Source: Myroides indicus (lineage in GTDB: Bacteria; Bacteroidota; Bacteroidia; Flavobacteriales; Flavobacteriaceae). From it: a stretch of 64,000 nt of DNA. The notes below the pieces were generated by a model that did not search any database, had not been told where the DNA came from, and was given only the letters and a program-made list of their open reading frames with translations. This document shows positions 17,338-26,310 of the stretch, one piece after another. Position 1 is the first letter of the stretch. Each line of letters starts with the position of its first letter. The position numbers were made by a program, and so were the translations under genes. The DNA lies in contig NZ_SOAG01000015.1 in NCBI RefSeq assembly GCF_004364575.1, positions 1 through 64,000 of the forward strand, read 5' to 3'.

Positions 17338-19746
17338 ATGGAGAAAAAGAGTTGTTATCACTGTGGCAACGCTGTAACGGTATTTAATAGAATCGATTAT
17401 GATGACAAAGAATTTTGCTGTAACGGATGTAAAACAGTGTATGAAATATTTAACGAGAATGATTTAAGCTGTTATTATGAGATGCAGACTTCGCCGGGAG
17501 CAACTCCTGAAGATGCTCAAGGCAAATATGACTTTTTAGATAAACCTGAAATTGTAGATAAGTTACTGGAATTCAATGAGGGATTTACGTCCATTATTTC
17601 TCTTTATATTCCGCACATTCACTGTAGTTCGTGTATCTGGATATTGGAAAACCTACAAAAGCTTAATGAAGGAGTTTATCGGGTATTGGTAAACTTTCCC
17701 GAAAAAAAAGCGACAATTACTTTTAATTCTGAAAAAACAAATCTTAAAGAAATTGTTTTACTGTTGACTAAAATAGGCTATGAACCTTATATCAGCTTGA
17801 GTAATTATGAGGAAAATAAAAAACCTGTAGACCGAAGCTTAATTTATAAAATAGGAGTCGCATTTTTCAGCTTTGGCAATGTAATGATGCTGTCATTTCC
17901 CGAATATTTTAATATTGATGATGTCTGGATGGAACAGTATAGAGGCTTTTTTAGATGGTTGATACTGTTGTTGTCTTTGCCTGTTTTTTTCTATTCTGCT
18001 TCACCTTATCATATTTCGGCGTGGAAAGGACTTCGTTCTAAAAATTATACCATTGATATCCCTATGTCTCTAGGGGTAATTGTGATGTTTGTCAGAAGCA
18101 CTGTCGATATTATCTTTAATCTCGGACCAGGATTTTTTGACAGTATGACCATGTTAGTTTTCTTTATGCTGTTAGGAAAACTTTTTCAGCAGAGAACCTA
18201 TAATTTTTTGTCTTTTGAAAGAGATTATAAGTCTTATTTTCCTATTGCTGTTACCAAATTGTCAGATGAAAATAAAGAAGTGTCTGTGCAGGTATATGAT
18301 GTCCAAAAAGGCGATCGTTTGCTAATCCGAAATCAGGAGCTTATTCCTGTTGATGCTATTTTGATTTCCGACAGGGCATTTATCGATTACAGTTTTGTAA
18401 CGGGAGAAGCTGTTCCTGTTGAAAAAAAATCAGGTGATAAGCTTTTTGCAGGGGGCAAGCAAATGGGAGATGTGGTAGAGGTAGAAACAATTAATACTGT
18501 ATCGCAAAGCTATCTGACACAGTTATGGAGCAACGATGTTTTTCAGAAAAAAGCCGATTTCAAATATAAAACGATCACAGATAAGATAAGCCACTATTTT
18601 ACGCCCGCTTTACTTGCTATTTCTCTTTTGGCATTTACCGGGTGGGCATTTGTAGATTGGAATATTGCTTTTAATGTGGTTACGGCTATTCTTATTGTTG
18701 CTTGTCCTTGTGCTTTGGCTTTGACTGCCCCGTTTACCTTGGGAAATGCCATTCGGATATTGGGAAGAAAGAAGTTTTATCTCAAAAATGTTACGGTTGT
18801 AGAGCAAATGGTAAAAGTAGATACTATTGTGTTTGACAAAACGGGAACTATAACAACAAGCGCTAATTCAGTTATTCAATATACAGGAGTTGATTTATCA
18901 AAACAGCAACAAGAAGATATTCGAAATATTATTCGGGGATCCAATCACCCTTTAAGCAGAAAACTTTATGATTTTTTATCGTCTAAGATTACTTTAAAAC
19001 CTGATTCTTTTGAAGAAATTCCCGGAAAAGGACTAATCGGAATTATAAATGGAAAGCAATATAAAATAGGATCAGCGGAGTTATTGGAGATTAATAAAGA
19101 AAAAGTGTTAAACGAAACGTCAGTGCATATATGTATTGATAAGGAGTATAAAGGAAAATTTGTTTTTAATAATCATTATCGTGAAGGATTAACAGAATTA
19201 TTTTTTAAACTTAAAAAAAATAAATATAAAATTGCTATATTGTCTGGTGATAATAATGGCGAGTTGAAAAAATTAGAGAAAATATTGCCAAAGGGTACGG
19301 AATTTGTGTTTAATCAAAAACCAGATAAAAAGTTAGAATATATTAAAAATTTACAAGCTAATAATCGAAATGTGATGATGGTAGGTGACGGGTTAAATGA
19401 TGCCGGAGCTTTGGCGCAAAGTAATGTAGGAGTTTCTGTTTCTGAGAATGTAAATGTATTTACTCCGGCAAGCGATGCTATATTGGATGCAGGTGAATTC
19501 AGGTTTTTGGATAGATTTTTAAACTATTCCAAATTATCGATCAAAGTAATAAAAATGAGTTATATGCTGGCGCTTACCTATAATGTAATAGGAATAACGC
19601 TTTCGATATTGAATAAAATGTCGCCATTGGTAGCAGCGATATTAATGCCAATAAGCACATTTTCTATTATTAGTTTTGTTACGGTTATGACTAATTATTA
19701 CGCTAAGAAAACATTGAGCATAAAAGCTAAAAAAAGAGGAACGTGA
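17338..19746 (+). CDS. ccoI: Copper-translocating P-type ATPase for cbb3 assembly (CcoI/FixI)
   Basis: 802-residue P1B ATPase that delivers copper for the CuB centre. The cysteine-rich N-terminus (Cys6/Cys9, then FCCNGC at 27-31) precedes an HMA-like domain with HCSSC near residue 98. Eight membrane helices carry the CPC motif (ACPCALALTAP near residue 455). The phosphorylation motif FDKTGT lies near 500, then NHPLSRK and the hinge GDGLNDAGAL. The Cys-rich start and the adjoining ccoS place it in the CcoI type, not among copper-resistance pumps. Its stop codon (ACG TGA) is embedded in the FNR-like box that precedes ccoS. Confidence 0.95.
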   Translation: MEKKSCYHCGNAVTVFNRIDYDDKEFCCNGCKTVYEIFNENDLSCYYEMQTSPGATPEDAQGKYDFLDKPEIVDKLLEFNEGFTSIISLYIPHIHCSSCIWILENLQKLNEGVYRVLVNFPEKKATITFNSEKTNLKEIVLLLTKIGYEPYISLSNYEENKKPVDRSLIYKIGVAFFSFGNVMMLSFPEYFNIDDVWMEQYRGFFRWLILLLSLPVFFYSASPYHISAWKGLRSKNYTIDIPMSLGVIVMFVRSTVDIIFNLGPGFFDSMTMLVFFMLLGKLFQQRTYNFLSFERDYKSYFPIAVTKLSDENKEVSVQVYDVQKGDRLLIRNQELIPVDAILISDRAFIDYSFVTGEAVPVEKKSGDKLFAGGKQMGDVVEVETINTVSQSYLTQLWSNDVFQKKADFKYKTITDKISHYFTPALLAISLLAFTGWAFVDWNIAFNVVTAILIVACPCALALTAPFTLGNAIRILGRKKFYLKNVTVVEQMVKVDTIVFDKTGTITTSANSVIQYTGVDLSKQQQEDIRNIIRGSNHPLSRKLYDFLSSKITLKPDSFEEIPGKGLIGIINGKQYKIGSAELLEINKEKVLNETSVHICIDKEYKGKFVFNNHYREGLTELFFKLKKNKYKIAILSGDNNGELKKLEKILPKGTEFVFNQKPDKKLEYIKNLQANNRNVMMVGDGLNDAGALAQSNVGVSVSENVNVFTPASDAILDAGEFRFLDRFLNYSKLSIKVIKMSYMLALTYNVIGITLSILNKMSPLVAAILMPISTFSIISFVTVMTNYYAKKTLSIKAKKRGT

Positions 19747-19755
19747 CAAATATCA
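19744..19755. promoter_or_regulatory. FNR-like box TGAC-AAAT-ATCA before ccoS
   Basis: A near-perfect dyad TGAC-N4-ATCA that overlaps the ccoI stop codon. The -7 box TAATTTTG (19779-19786) begins 35 bases after the box start, matching the arrangement upstream of ccoI. Confidence 0.65.
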
Positions 19756-19778
19756 TGTTTTAAGACAGGACAAGGTAT

Positions 19779-19786
19779 TAATTTTG
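19779..19786 (+). promoter_or_regulatory. -7 box TAATTTTG of the ccoS-ccoNOQP operon
   Basis: Exact match to TAnnTTTG. The expected transcription start, about 7 bases downstream, coincides with the first base of the heptamer array at 19794. Confidence 0.6.
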
Positions 19787-19793
19787 ACATATA

Positions 19794-19828
19794 ATTAGGT
19801 ATTAGGTATTAGGTATTAGGTATTAGGT
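19794..19828 (+). repeat. Heptamer tandem repeat (ATTAGGT)x5 ending at the ccoS start codon
   Basis: Five perfect copies of ATTAGGT (19794-19828), followed without a gap by ATGAGTG, where ATG is the ccoS start and the heptamer is a degenerate sixth copy. If the promoter call is right, the array makes up essentially the whole 5' leader. Seven is not a multiple of three, but the array lies outside the frame, so copy changes would alter leader length and not reading frame. Confidence 0.95.
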
Positions 19829-20038
19829 ATGAGTGTTATTTATTTATTAATCAGTATCAGCGTATTCGTAGCTGGACTATTCCTGTATTTTTTTATTAAG
19901 TCTGTCAAAAGCGGTCAATTTGATGATGCTTATACACCCTCAGTGCGTGTACTGTTTGACGATGAAGTAAAAAAAGATTTACAGCCATCCCAAAAGAAAT
20001 CGAAAAAAGAAGAAACATTTAAAGAAAATCAAATATAA
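19829..20038 (+). CDS. ccoS: cbb3 oxidase assembly protein CcoS
   Basis: 69-residue single-span membrane protein. The N-terminal helix MSVIYLLISISVFVAGLFLYFF is followed by the family feature SGQFDDAYTPSVRVLFDDE. CcoS is needed for cofactor insertion into the catalytic subunit. The start is fixed by the upstream repeat and by the absence of any other start in frame. Its lysine-rich tail is unremarkable. ccoNO begins six bases later. Confidence 0.93.
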   Translation: MSVIYLLISISVFVAGLFLYFFIKSVKSGQFDDAYTPSVRVLFDDEVKKDLQPSQKKSKKEETFKENQI

Positions 20039-20044
20039 ACAAGT

Positions 20045-22228
20045 ATGGAAGTGCAACAATTTTATTATGACAACAAAGTTGTAAAGAAGTTTCTTTATGC
20101 GACTATCTTTTTTGGCGCAGTAGGGATGCTGGTAGGTTTATTGTTGGCAGTGATGTTTATATTCCCTAACCTGACTGACGGTATTTCGTGGTTAAGTTTT
20201 GGAAGATTACGTCCGCTGCATACAAACGCCGTTATCTTTGCTTTTGTAGGAAACGCTATCTTTGCAGGTATTTACTACTCTTTACAGAGACTGTGTAAAG
20301 CCAGAATGTACAGTGATGTTTTAAGTAATATTCACTTTTACGGCTGGCAGCTAATCTTAATCGGTGCAGTAATTACGCTCCCTTTAGGGTTTACATCTTC
20401 AAAAGAATATGCTGAATTAGAATGGCCTATTGATATTGCCATTGCCATTGTCTGGGTTGTTTTTGGTATTAATATGATAATGACAATTATCAAGCGAAGA
20501 GAAAGACATATATATGTAGCAATCTGGTTCTACTTAGCAACTTTCGTGACCGTAGCGGTATTACATATATTTAATTCGCTGGAATTGCCTGTCAGTGCCT
20601 TTAAATCATATTCAGTGTATGCAGGAGTTCAGGATGCACTGGTGCAGTGGTGGTACGGACATAATGCCGTGGCGTTTTTTCTTACAACACCTTTTTTAGG
20701 GCTGATGTACTATTACCTGCCAAAAGCAGCTAACAGACCTGTATATTCTTACAGATTGTCTATCATTCACTTTTGGTCTTTAATCTTCTTATATATTTGG
20801 GCAGGTCCGCACCATTTGTTGTATTCCGCACTTCCGGAATGGGCACAAAATTTAGGAGTTGTATTCTCCGTAATGTTGATTGCACCCTCTTGGGGAGGTA
20901 TGATTAACGGATTATTGACCTTGAGAGGAGTTTGGGATAAAGTAAGAGTTGACCCAGTTTTAAAATTCTTTGTAGTAGGTATTACAGGATACGGAATGGC
21001 TACGTTTGAAGGTCCAATGTTATCTCTTAAAAATGTGAATGCTATTGCCCATTATACAGACTGGATTGTGGCACACGTACACGTTGGAGCACTAGCGTGG
21101 AATGGGTTTATGACTTTTGGAATGATCTATTGGCTAATTCCGCGAATGGTAAAAACAGAAATGTATTCAAGAGCTTTGGCTGGATTCCATTTTTGGATCG
21201 GTACGCTGGGAATCATTCTATATACAATCCCGTTATATGTTGCAGGGTTCTCTCAGCATTTGATGTGGAAAGATTTTAATCCGGACGGAACATTGAAATA
21301 CGGAAACTTTCTTGAAACAGTAACAGCTATTATGCCGATGTATGCCATGAGAGCTATTGGAGGGACGCTTTATTTAGTGGGAGTTTTTGTTCTGATTTAC
21401 AACGTGTATAAAACGGTAAAAGCAGGAAAAGCTGTTGAAGATGAATTGGCAGAAGCACCCGCATTGACAAGAATTTCTACCGGAAGATTAAAAGGAGAAG
21501 GATGGCATACCTGGTTAGAAAGAAGACCGGTTCAGTTTACAATATTGACAACAATAGCTATTTTAATTGGTGGAGTAGTTCAGATTATTCCGACCATCTT
21601 TGTAAAATCAAATATTCCAACAATTACCAGTATAAAACCTTATACACCGCTTGAATTGGAAGGGAGAGATTTATATATCAGAGAAGGGTGTGTGGGCTGT
21701 CATTCGCAAATGATCCGTCCTTTCCGTTCAGAAGTTGAGCGCTATGGAGAGTATTCAAAATCAGGAGAATATGTATATGACCATCCTTTCTTGTGGGGAT
21801 CAAAAAGAACAGGACCGGATTTAATGCGCGTTGGAGGAAAATATTCAGACAACTGGCATTACAATCACATGTACGATCCTCAATCTACATCTCCAAATTC
21901 TATTATGCCGGGATATAAATGGATGTTTGCGAACAAAGCAGCTGATTATTCTAACATAGAAAAGAAAATGGAAGTGATGAGAACCTTAGGCGTTCCATAC
22001 ACAGACGAAGATATTGCTCAAGCAAGAGAAACAATGAAAGAACAGGCTGAGCAGATTGCTATTAATTTAGAAAATGATCCTGACTATGTGAAATCTTATG
22101 AGGATAGTCAAAAAAGAGCTCAGGTCAAAGGTGAAGAGTTTGTTCCGATGAGCGATCGCGAGATAGTAGCTTTAATAGCTTACTTACAAAGGTTAGGTAC
22201 AGATATTAAAGAAAGAGTAGAAGAATAA
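20045..22228 (+). CDS. ccoNO: cbb3-type cytochrome c oxidase, fused subunits I and II (CcoN-CcoO)
   Basis: 727-residue inner-membrane terminal oxidase. The CcoN part (about residues 1-480) has the heme and CuB histidines in RPLHTNAVIF, WWYGHNAVAFFLT, GPHHLLYS and AHVHVGALAWNG. The CcoO part follows one membrane helix near residue 500 and carries one c-type heme site, CVGCHSQM, near residue 548, with the axial Met probably in GPDLMRVGG. In proteobacteria these are two genes; the fusion is common in Bacteroidota. The complex reduces oxygen with high affinity and pumps protons. Confidence 0.96.
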   Translation: MEVQQFYYDNKVVKKFLYATIFFGAVGMLVGLLLAVMFIFPNLTDGISWLSFGRLRPLHTNAVIFAFVGNAIFAGIYYSLQRLCKARMYSDVLSNIHFYGWQLILIGAVITLPLGFTSSKEYAELEWPIDIAIAIVWVVFGINMIMTIIKRRERHIYVAIWFYLATFVTVAVLHIFNSLELPVSAFKSYSVYAGVQDALVQWWYGHNAVAFFLTTPFLGLMYYYLPKAANRPVYSYRLSIIHFWSLIFLYIWAGPHHLLYSALPEWAQNLGVVFSVMLIAPSWGGMINGLLTLRGVWDKVRVDPVLKFFVVGITGYGMATFEGPMLSLKNVNAIAHYTDWIVAHVHVGALAWNGFMTFGMIYWLIPRMVKTEMYSRALAGFHFWIGTLGIILYTIPLYVAGFSQHLMWKDFNPDGTLKYGNFLETVTAIMPMYAMRAIGGTLYLVGVFVLIYNVYKTVKAGKAVEDELAEAPALTRISTGRLKGEGWHTWLERRPVQFTILTTIAILIGGVVQIIPTIFVKSNIPTITSIKPYTPLELEGRDLYIREGCVGCHSQMIRPFRSEVERYGEYSKSGEYVYDHPFLWGSKRTGPDLMRVGGKYSDNWHYNHMYDPQSTSPNSIMPGYKWMFANKAADYSNIEKKMEVMRTLGVPYTDEDIAQARETMKEQAEQIAINLENDPDYVKSYEDSQKRAQVKGEEFVPMSDREIVALIAYLQRLGTDIKERVEE

Positions 22229-22241
22229 CATTAAAAGCTAA

Positions 22242-22454
22242 ATGATTATGCTGAAGTTTATAAAACATACCATGGATACAATAGGAGGAATTGAAATATA
22301 CCCTATTATATCGCTGCTTATATTCTTTACTTTTTTTGTGTTGCTTTTTATATGGGTTGCTACTTATAAAAAAGAAACTATAAAAGAATTGAGTAATATG
22401 CCTTTTATGGATGATGAAAAGCAAATTATTGATACAAAATCCGAAAAATTATGA
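22242..22454 (+). CDS. ccoQ: CcoQ-like small subunit
   Basis: 70-residue protein with one central membrane helix (IYPIISLLIFFTFFVLLFIWV) and an acidic, polar C-terminus, the layout of CcoQ/FixQ. The position between ccoNO and ccoP (overlapping ccoP by four bases, ATGA) supports the call more than the sequence does. An alternative ATG lies two codons downstream. Confidence 0.8.
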   Translation: MIMLKFIKHTMDTIGGIEIYPIISLLIFFTFFVLLFIWVATYKKETIKELSNMPFMDDEKQIIDTKSEKL

Positions 22455-23392
22455 AAAAGTTTTTTCCAGTATATGTAAGAGTTCCTTTGTTATTCGGGCT
22501 GTTCTTTGCAATTATAGAATGGCTGGGAGGAGGAACATTGAGTGAGCCAGCTTTTATGAAGCATCCGATGCTGATAGTATTGTTTGCCTTGTTTTTATTT
22601 GCATTAATTGCCGTTGAGGTAGTATCTGCAGCAACAAATAAAGTTTTGGACAGATTGATGACTTCGGAAGAGCGAGCCGAAAAAGAACGTTTGGCAGCCA
22701 TTCCGTTTACAGAATCTCCTTGGGTTAAGAAGCTGTTGAAAAAACTGACTCGTTCTAAAGCAATTGAAGAGGAAAAAGAGTTGTTGATGGAGCATGATTA
22801 TGACGGAATTAAAGAGTTGGACAATGAATTGCCGCCTTGGTGGGTAGGATTGTTTTATGCAACTATAATATTCTCTGTAATCTATTTGTTGAGATATCAT
22901 GTATTTGAGGGAGACAATCAGATAGTTGAATTTGAAAAAGCAATGGCAGAAGCTAAAGAGCAGGTAGAAGCCTACAAAAAAAATGCTCCTGATATGTTAA
23001 CGGCAGAACAAGCAAGATATTTAACAGATGCAGGAGATTTGGCAGCTGGTAAGCAGCTTTTTGACACCAATTGCGCGGTATGTCACAGAACAGATGGCGG
23101 AGGATCAATTGGACCTAATCTAACGGATGACCATTGGATTCTGGGAGGCGGAGTAAAAAATATATTTAATACCATTGCAGAAGGAGGTCGTCCGGGAAAA
23201 GGAATGGTACCTTGGAAAACAACGTTTAAGCCAGCGGAAATTGAAAAACTTACATCTTATGTAATTTCTTTAAACGGTACCACACCGGTAGAGCCAAAAG
23301 CGGCAGAAGGAGATATTGTTTGGTCAAAAGCGGAATTAGAAGATGCTGAAGGAACAGACGAGATGGATGCGGATGCAACAGAACAAGAGTAA
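22451..23392 (+). CDS. ccoP: cbb3 oxidase subunit III (CcoP), single-heme form
   Basis: 313-residue membrane cytochrome c. Two hydrophobic segments lie in the first 60 residues, and a third follows the family motif NELPPWWVGLFYATI near residue 130. The C-terminal cytochrome domain has one heme site, CAVCHR, near residue 207 and a likely axial Met in GKGMVPWK. Proteobacterial CcoP carries two CxxCH sites; only one is seen here. The acidic C-terminal extension (EDAEGTDEMDADATEQE) is low complexity. Confidence 0.93.
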   Translation: MKKFFPVYVRVPLLFGLFFAIIEWLGGGTLSEPAFMKHPMLIVLFALFLFALIAVEVVSAATNKVLDRLMTSEERAEKERLAAIPFTESPWVKKLLKKLTRSKAIEEEKELLMEHDYDGIKELDNELPPWWVGLFYATIIFSVIYLLRYHVFEGDNQIVEFEKAMAEAKEQVEAYKKNAPDMLTAEQARYLTDAGDLAAGKQLFDTNCAVCHRTDGGGSIGPNLTDDHWILGGGVKNIFNTIAEGGRPGKGMVPWKTTFKPAEIEKLTSYVISLNGTTPVEPKAAEGDIVWSKAELEDAEGTDEMDADATEQE

Positions 23393-23403
23393 TGTTACTC
23401 GCA

Positions 23404-23436
23404 AAAAGGTTTTAAAAAAGGGAAAAGCCTTTTATA
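23404..23436 (+). terminator. Imperfect hairpin after ccoP
   Basis: AAAAGGTTTT and AAAAGCCTTTT pair with one bulged base, separated by about 9 bases and followed by ATAAAAC. This could end part of the transcription of the structural genes. Confidence 0.4.
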
Positions 23437-23455
23437 AAACTAAACTATAAATATA

Positions 23456-23567
23456 AAAAGCTGTCTAAATGTAATTGTTATAACAGAATGAAAAGGAGTC
23501 TTGTAATTTACCTAATAATCATTCGATGTGATATTTTATTTAACAAAAAACACTTTAGACGGCTTTT
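23456..23567. mobile_element. MITE-like element or IS remnant with terminal inverted repeats
   Basis: AAAAGCTGTCTAAA (23456-23469) is inverted as TTTAGACGGCTTTT (23554-23567), 13 of 14 positions complementary plus one G-U. Weaker matching continues inward (TGT..TTGTTA on both sides), giving about 22-base imperfect ends around a 112-base AT-rich core with no open frame. Ends of the form GCTGTCTAAA are common at insertion sequences. A long-range leader hairpin of ccoG is the alternative. Confidence 0.45.
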
Positions 23568-23588
23568 ATTCTCAAAATAATTTGTTTT

Positions 23589-25010
23589 ATGTCGGCAATA
23601 AAAGATGAGAGTTTTAGAGATTCAATAGGAACTATTGATAAAGAAGGAAAGAGAGCATGGGTTTTTCCTAAAAAGCCCTCAGGTTCATTTTATAATAAAA
23701 GAAAAATAGTTAGCTATTTATTGATTGTTTTTTTAATAGCGGCTCCTTTTATTAAAGTAAACGGAAATCAATTTTTACTATTTAATGTAATTGACAGGAA
23801 GTTTAATGTTTTTGGATTTCCATTTTGGCCTCAGGATTTTTATCTTGTGGTTATTTCGATGATTATCGGAGTAGTTTTTGTAACTTTATTTACTGTTTCT
23901 TTTGGACGTATTTTTTGTGGTTGGATTTGTCCGCAAACCATTTTTATGGAAATGGTTTTTAGACGTATTGAGTACTGGATAGACGGAGACAGAGGAGCAC
24001 AGATAAGACTGAGGAAACAAAAATGGAATGCAGAAAAAATAAGAAAAAGAGGATTAAAGTGGTTTATATTTTTTGTGATTTCTTTTCTCATCGCCAATGT
24101 GTTTTTGGCTTATATAGTAGGAAGTGATGCTGTTTTTCAAATGATGAAAGACGGACCGGGAAATCATATCGGAAATTTCTTTGGTCTGCTAATTTTTACA
24201 GGAGTATTTTATTTTGTTTTCACTTGGTTTAGAGAACAAGTATGTATAATAGCTTGTCCGTATGGGCGCTTGCAAGGTGTTTTATTAGATGATAAGTCTA
24301 TTATAGTTGCCTATGATCACGTGCGGGGAGAGGGAGAAAAAGGAAGAGCAAAGTTTAAAAAAGGACAAGATAGAACAGAATTAGGGATAGGAGATTGTAT
24401 TGATTGCAGGCAGTGTGTAAATGTTTGCCCTACCGGAATTGATATTAGAAATGGTACGCAGTTGGAATGTGTTAACTGTACTGCTTGCATTGATGAATGT
24501 GATCACATTATGGATAGCGTAGGTTTCCCAAGAGGATTAATAAGATACGCTTCAGAATCTGAGATTACAGAGAAAAAGAAATTTAAATTTACAGCTCGCC
24601 AAAAAGGATATACAGCGGTTTTAAGTATCCTAATACTTTTGCTAATAGGACTTTTGTTTCTTAGAACAGATGTAGAAGCGACTATATTGAGAGTGGCAGG
24701 ACAAACTTATCAGCATAAAGGAGATAATATAAGTAATATATATACCTTTAAAGTAGTTAATAAAACAACTAAAGACTTTGATGATATTCATTTTGAATTA
24801 GAATCTCCTGAAAAAGGCGACATTATTTTGGTAGGAAAGGATATGATTAAAGTAGATAAAGAAGGATATTCAGAAGGAACTTTATTTGTAGAGATACCAC
24901 AGTATCTATTGGAAAGCCATAGAACCAAAATAAAAATTAAGGTATATGACGGGGAAAAACTAATACAGACAACCTCTACTAATTTTTTAGGTCCGAGAAC
25001 ATTAGATTAA
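23589..25010 (+). CDS. ccoG: cbb3 oxidase accessory protein CcoG, polyferredoxin-like
   Basis: 473-residue membrane iron-sulfur protein involved in cbb3 maturation (copper reduction by family). Membrane helices surround GRIFCGWICPQTIFMEMVF and EQVCIIACPYGRLQG. A soluble loop carries two 4Fe-4S motifs, CIDCRQCVNVCPTGID and CVNCTACIDECD (about residues 270-315). The C-terminal beta domain after the last helix is the usual periplasmic IG-like module. It starts 196 bases after ccoP, separated by the MITE-like element, so it may have its own promoter. Confidence 0.95.
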   Translation: MSAIKDESFRDSIGTIDKEGKRAWVFPKKPSGSFYNKRKIVSYLLIVFLIAAPFIKVNGNQFLLFNVIDRKFNVFGFPFWPQDFYLVVISMIIGVVFVTLFTVSFGRIFCGWICPQTIFMEMVFRRIEYWIDGDRGAQIRLRKQKWNAEKIRKRGLKWFIFFVISFLIANVFLAYIVGSDAVFQMMKDGPGNHIGNFFGLLIFTGVFYFVFTWFREQVCIIACPYGRLQGVLLDDKSIIVAYDHVRGEGEKGRAKFKKGQDRTELGIGDCIDCRQCVNVCPTGIDIRNGTQLECVNCTACIDECDHIMDSVGFPRGLIRYASESEITEKKKFKFTARQKGYTAVLSILILLLIGLLFLRTDVEATILRVAGQTYQHKGDNISNIYTFKVVNKTTKDFDDIHFELESPEKGDIILVGKDMIKVDKEGYSEGTLFVEIPQYLLESHRTKIKIKVYDGEKLIQTTSTNFLGPRTLD

Positions 25011-25028
25011 CTCTAAAATAAATAAGAT

Positions 25029-25478
25029 ATGAAATTTAATTTTGGAACAGGTATCGTAATTGCAATGGCACTATTTATGATTTTTATTTTGCAATACGTC
25101 ATAAGAGTGCAAGTGGATACAAGATATGATAATGAATTAGTGACAGAGAATTATTATCAACAAGAAATTGAGGTAGACGGGAGGCATGATAGAGAAGTTA
25201 GTGCTTTAAAACTCAGTAAACCTTTAAATATTGAAAGTACATCAGAAGGAATAAGAATATCTTTTCCCGATAATTTTGACTATACTAAAATAAATGGAAA
25301 AATATCCCTATACAGACCATCTAACCAGAGATTAGACTTTGACAAAGCTATATCATTGTCTTCTTCCAATTTGCTCATACCTAAATCAGCGCTGGTAGAT
25401 GGTCGTTGGGATATTGCTATAGAATGGTCGTACGAAGATAAAGAATATAGAAACACGGAGCAACTTACAGTAAAATAA
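25029..25478 (+). CDS. ccoH: FixH/CcoH family protein
   Basis: 149-residue protein with an N-terminal membrane anchor (IVIAMALFMIFILQYVI) and a periplasmic domain containing VTENYYQQEIEVDGRHDRE, a typical FixH segment. FixH proteins act with CcoI in cbb3 assembly. 18 bases after ccoG; same operon. Confidence 0.9.
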   Translation: MKFNFGTGIVIAMALFMIFILQYVIRVQVDTRYDNELVTENYYQQEIEVDGRHDREVSALKLSKPLNIESTSEGIRISFPDNFDYTKINGKISLYRPSNQRLDFDKAISLSSSNLLIPKSALVDGRWDIAIEWSYEDKEYRNTEQLTVK

Positions 25479-25485
25479 TCAGGGT

Positions 25486-26181
25486 TTGGTAACAGCAATT
25501 ATTTTAGGGTTAATCAGCAGCTTGCATTGTATCGGGATGTGTGGTCCTATTGCAATGATGCTGCCTGTCAGCCAAAAAAATGCTTCAAAAAAAGTCATGC
25601 AGATATTTGCCTATCATATAGGAAGAATATCTGCATATTCTATTTTAGGGTTTGTTTTCGGTATTTTTGGGAAAGGATTTTTTTTAGCCGGACTTCAACA
25701 GCAATTATCAATAATAGCAGGTTTTTTAATGATTCTTTTTGTACTTATTCCACAAAATAAACTGGGGGAACTTAATTTTTTGCAACCATTTTATAAAGTT
25801 GTTACTAAACTCAAACAAAAGCTTGGAAGTCAATTTAAAAAACAAAGCTTTAGATCTCTTTATCTCATAGGTTTTTTTAACGGATTTCTGCCTTGCGGAA
25901 TGGTTTATGTAGCTCTATTTGGAGCCTTAGCAACACAAAGCGTTTTTTTAGGCATGCTGTATATGATTTTGTTTGGCATAGGAACAATTCCGCTGATGAG
26001 TTCTGTTGTATATATACGAAATTTATTTTCAGAAAAGGCAAGATCTAACATTATGCGGTATTATCCTTTTGTTATTGTTTTATTCGGAATGATGTTTATA
26101 ATTAGAGGATTAGGATTGGATATTCCATTTCTCTCTCCGAATACTTTAAATCTTTTTGTTAGAGGAGAGGCAATATGTTGA
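25486..26181 (+). CDS. TauE/SafE-like membrane protein of the cbb3 cluster
   Basis: 231-residue six-helix membrane protein of the UreH-like/COG2836 type. The conspicuous start motif LISSLHCIGMCGPIAMMLPV contains a CxxxC pair on the first helix; GFLPCGMVYVALFGAL is the second family signature, also with a cysteine. These features, with its place after ccoH, suggest metal (copper) handling for the oxidase; that is inference. The start codon is TTG, 7 bases after the ccoH stop, and no better start is available. Confidence 0.8.
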   Translation: MVTAIILGLISSLHCIGMCGPIAMMLPVSQKNASKKVMQIFAYHIGRISAYSILGFVFGIFGKGFFLAGLQQQLSIIAGFLMILFVLIPQNKLGELNFLQPFYKVVTKLKQKLGSQFKKQSFRSLYLIGFFNGFLPCGMVYVALFGALATQSVFLGMLYMILFGIGTIPLMSSVVYIRNLFSEKARSNIMRYYPFVIVLFGMMFIIRGLGLDIPFLSPNTLNLFVRGEAIC

Positions 26182-26310
26182 TTATTTTCTTTTAAAAATG
26201 TGACTTTTACCCTTTGGTGTTGTCTCAATATCAAACAAACAATTTTAAAGACAGTTTCTCTGTCTTAAAAAATGCTATGAAAAAGAAGGTTTGTTGAAAG
26301 GTGTTTTACT

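Noticed and set aside
17226..17361. N-terminal extension of the FNR-type regulator to 17361
   Set aside because: It would cover the operator region and overlap ccoI; homologous regulators start at the CxxC-containing MxxCEQC.
19794..19828. CRISPR or telomere-like array
   Set aside because: Uniform 7-base tandem copies without spacers; a simple sequence repeat in a leader region.
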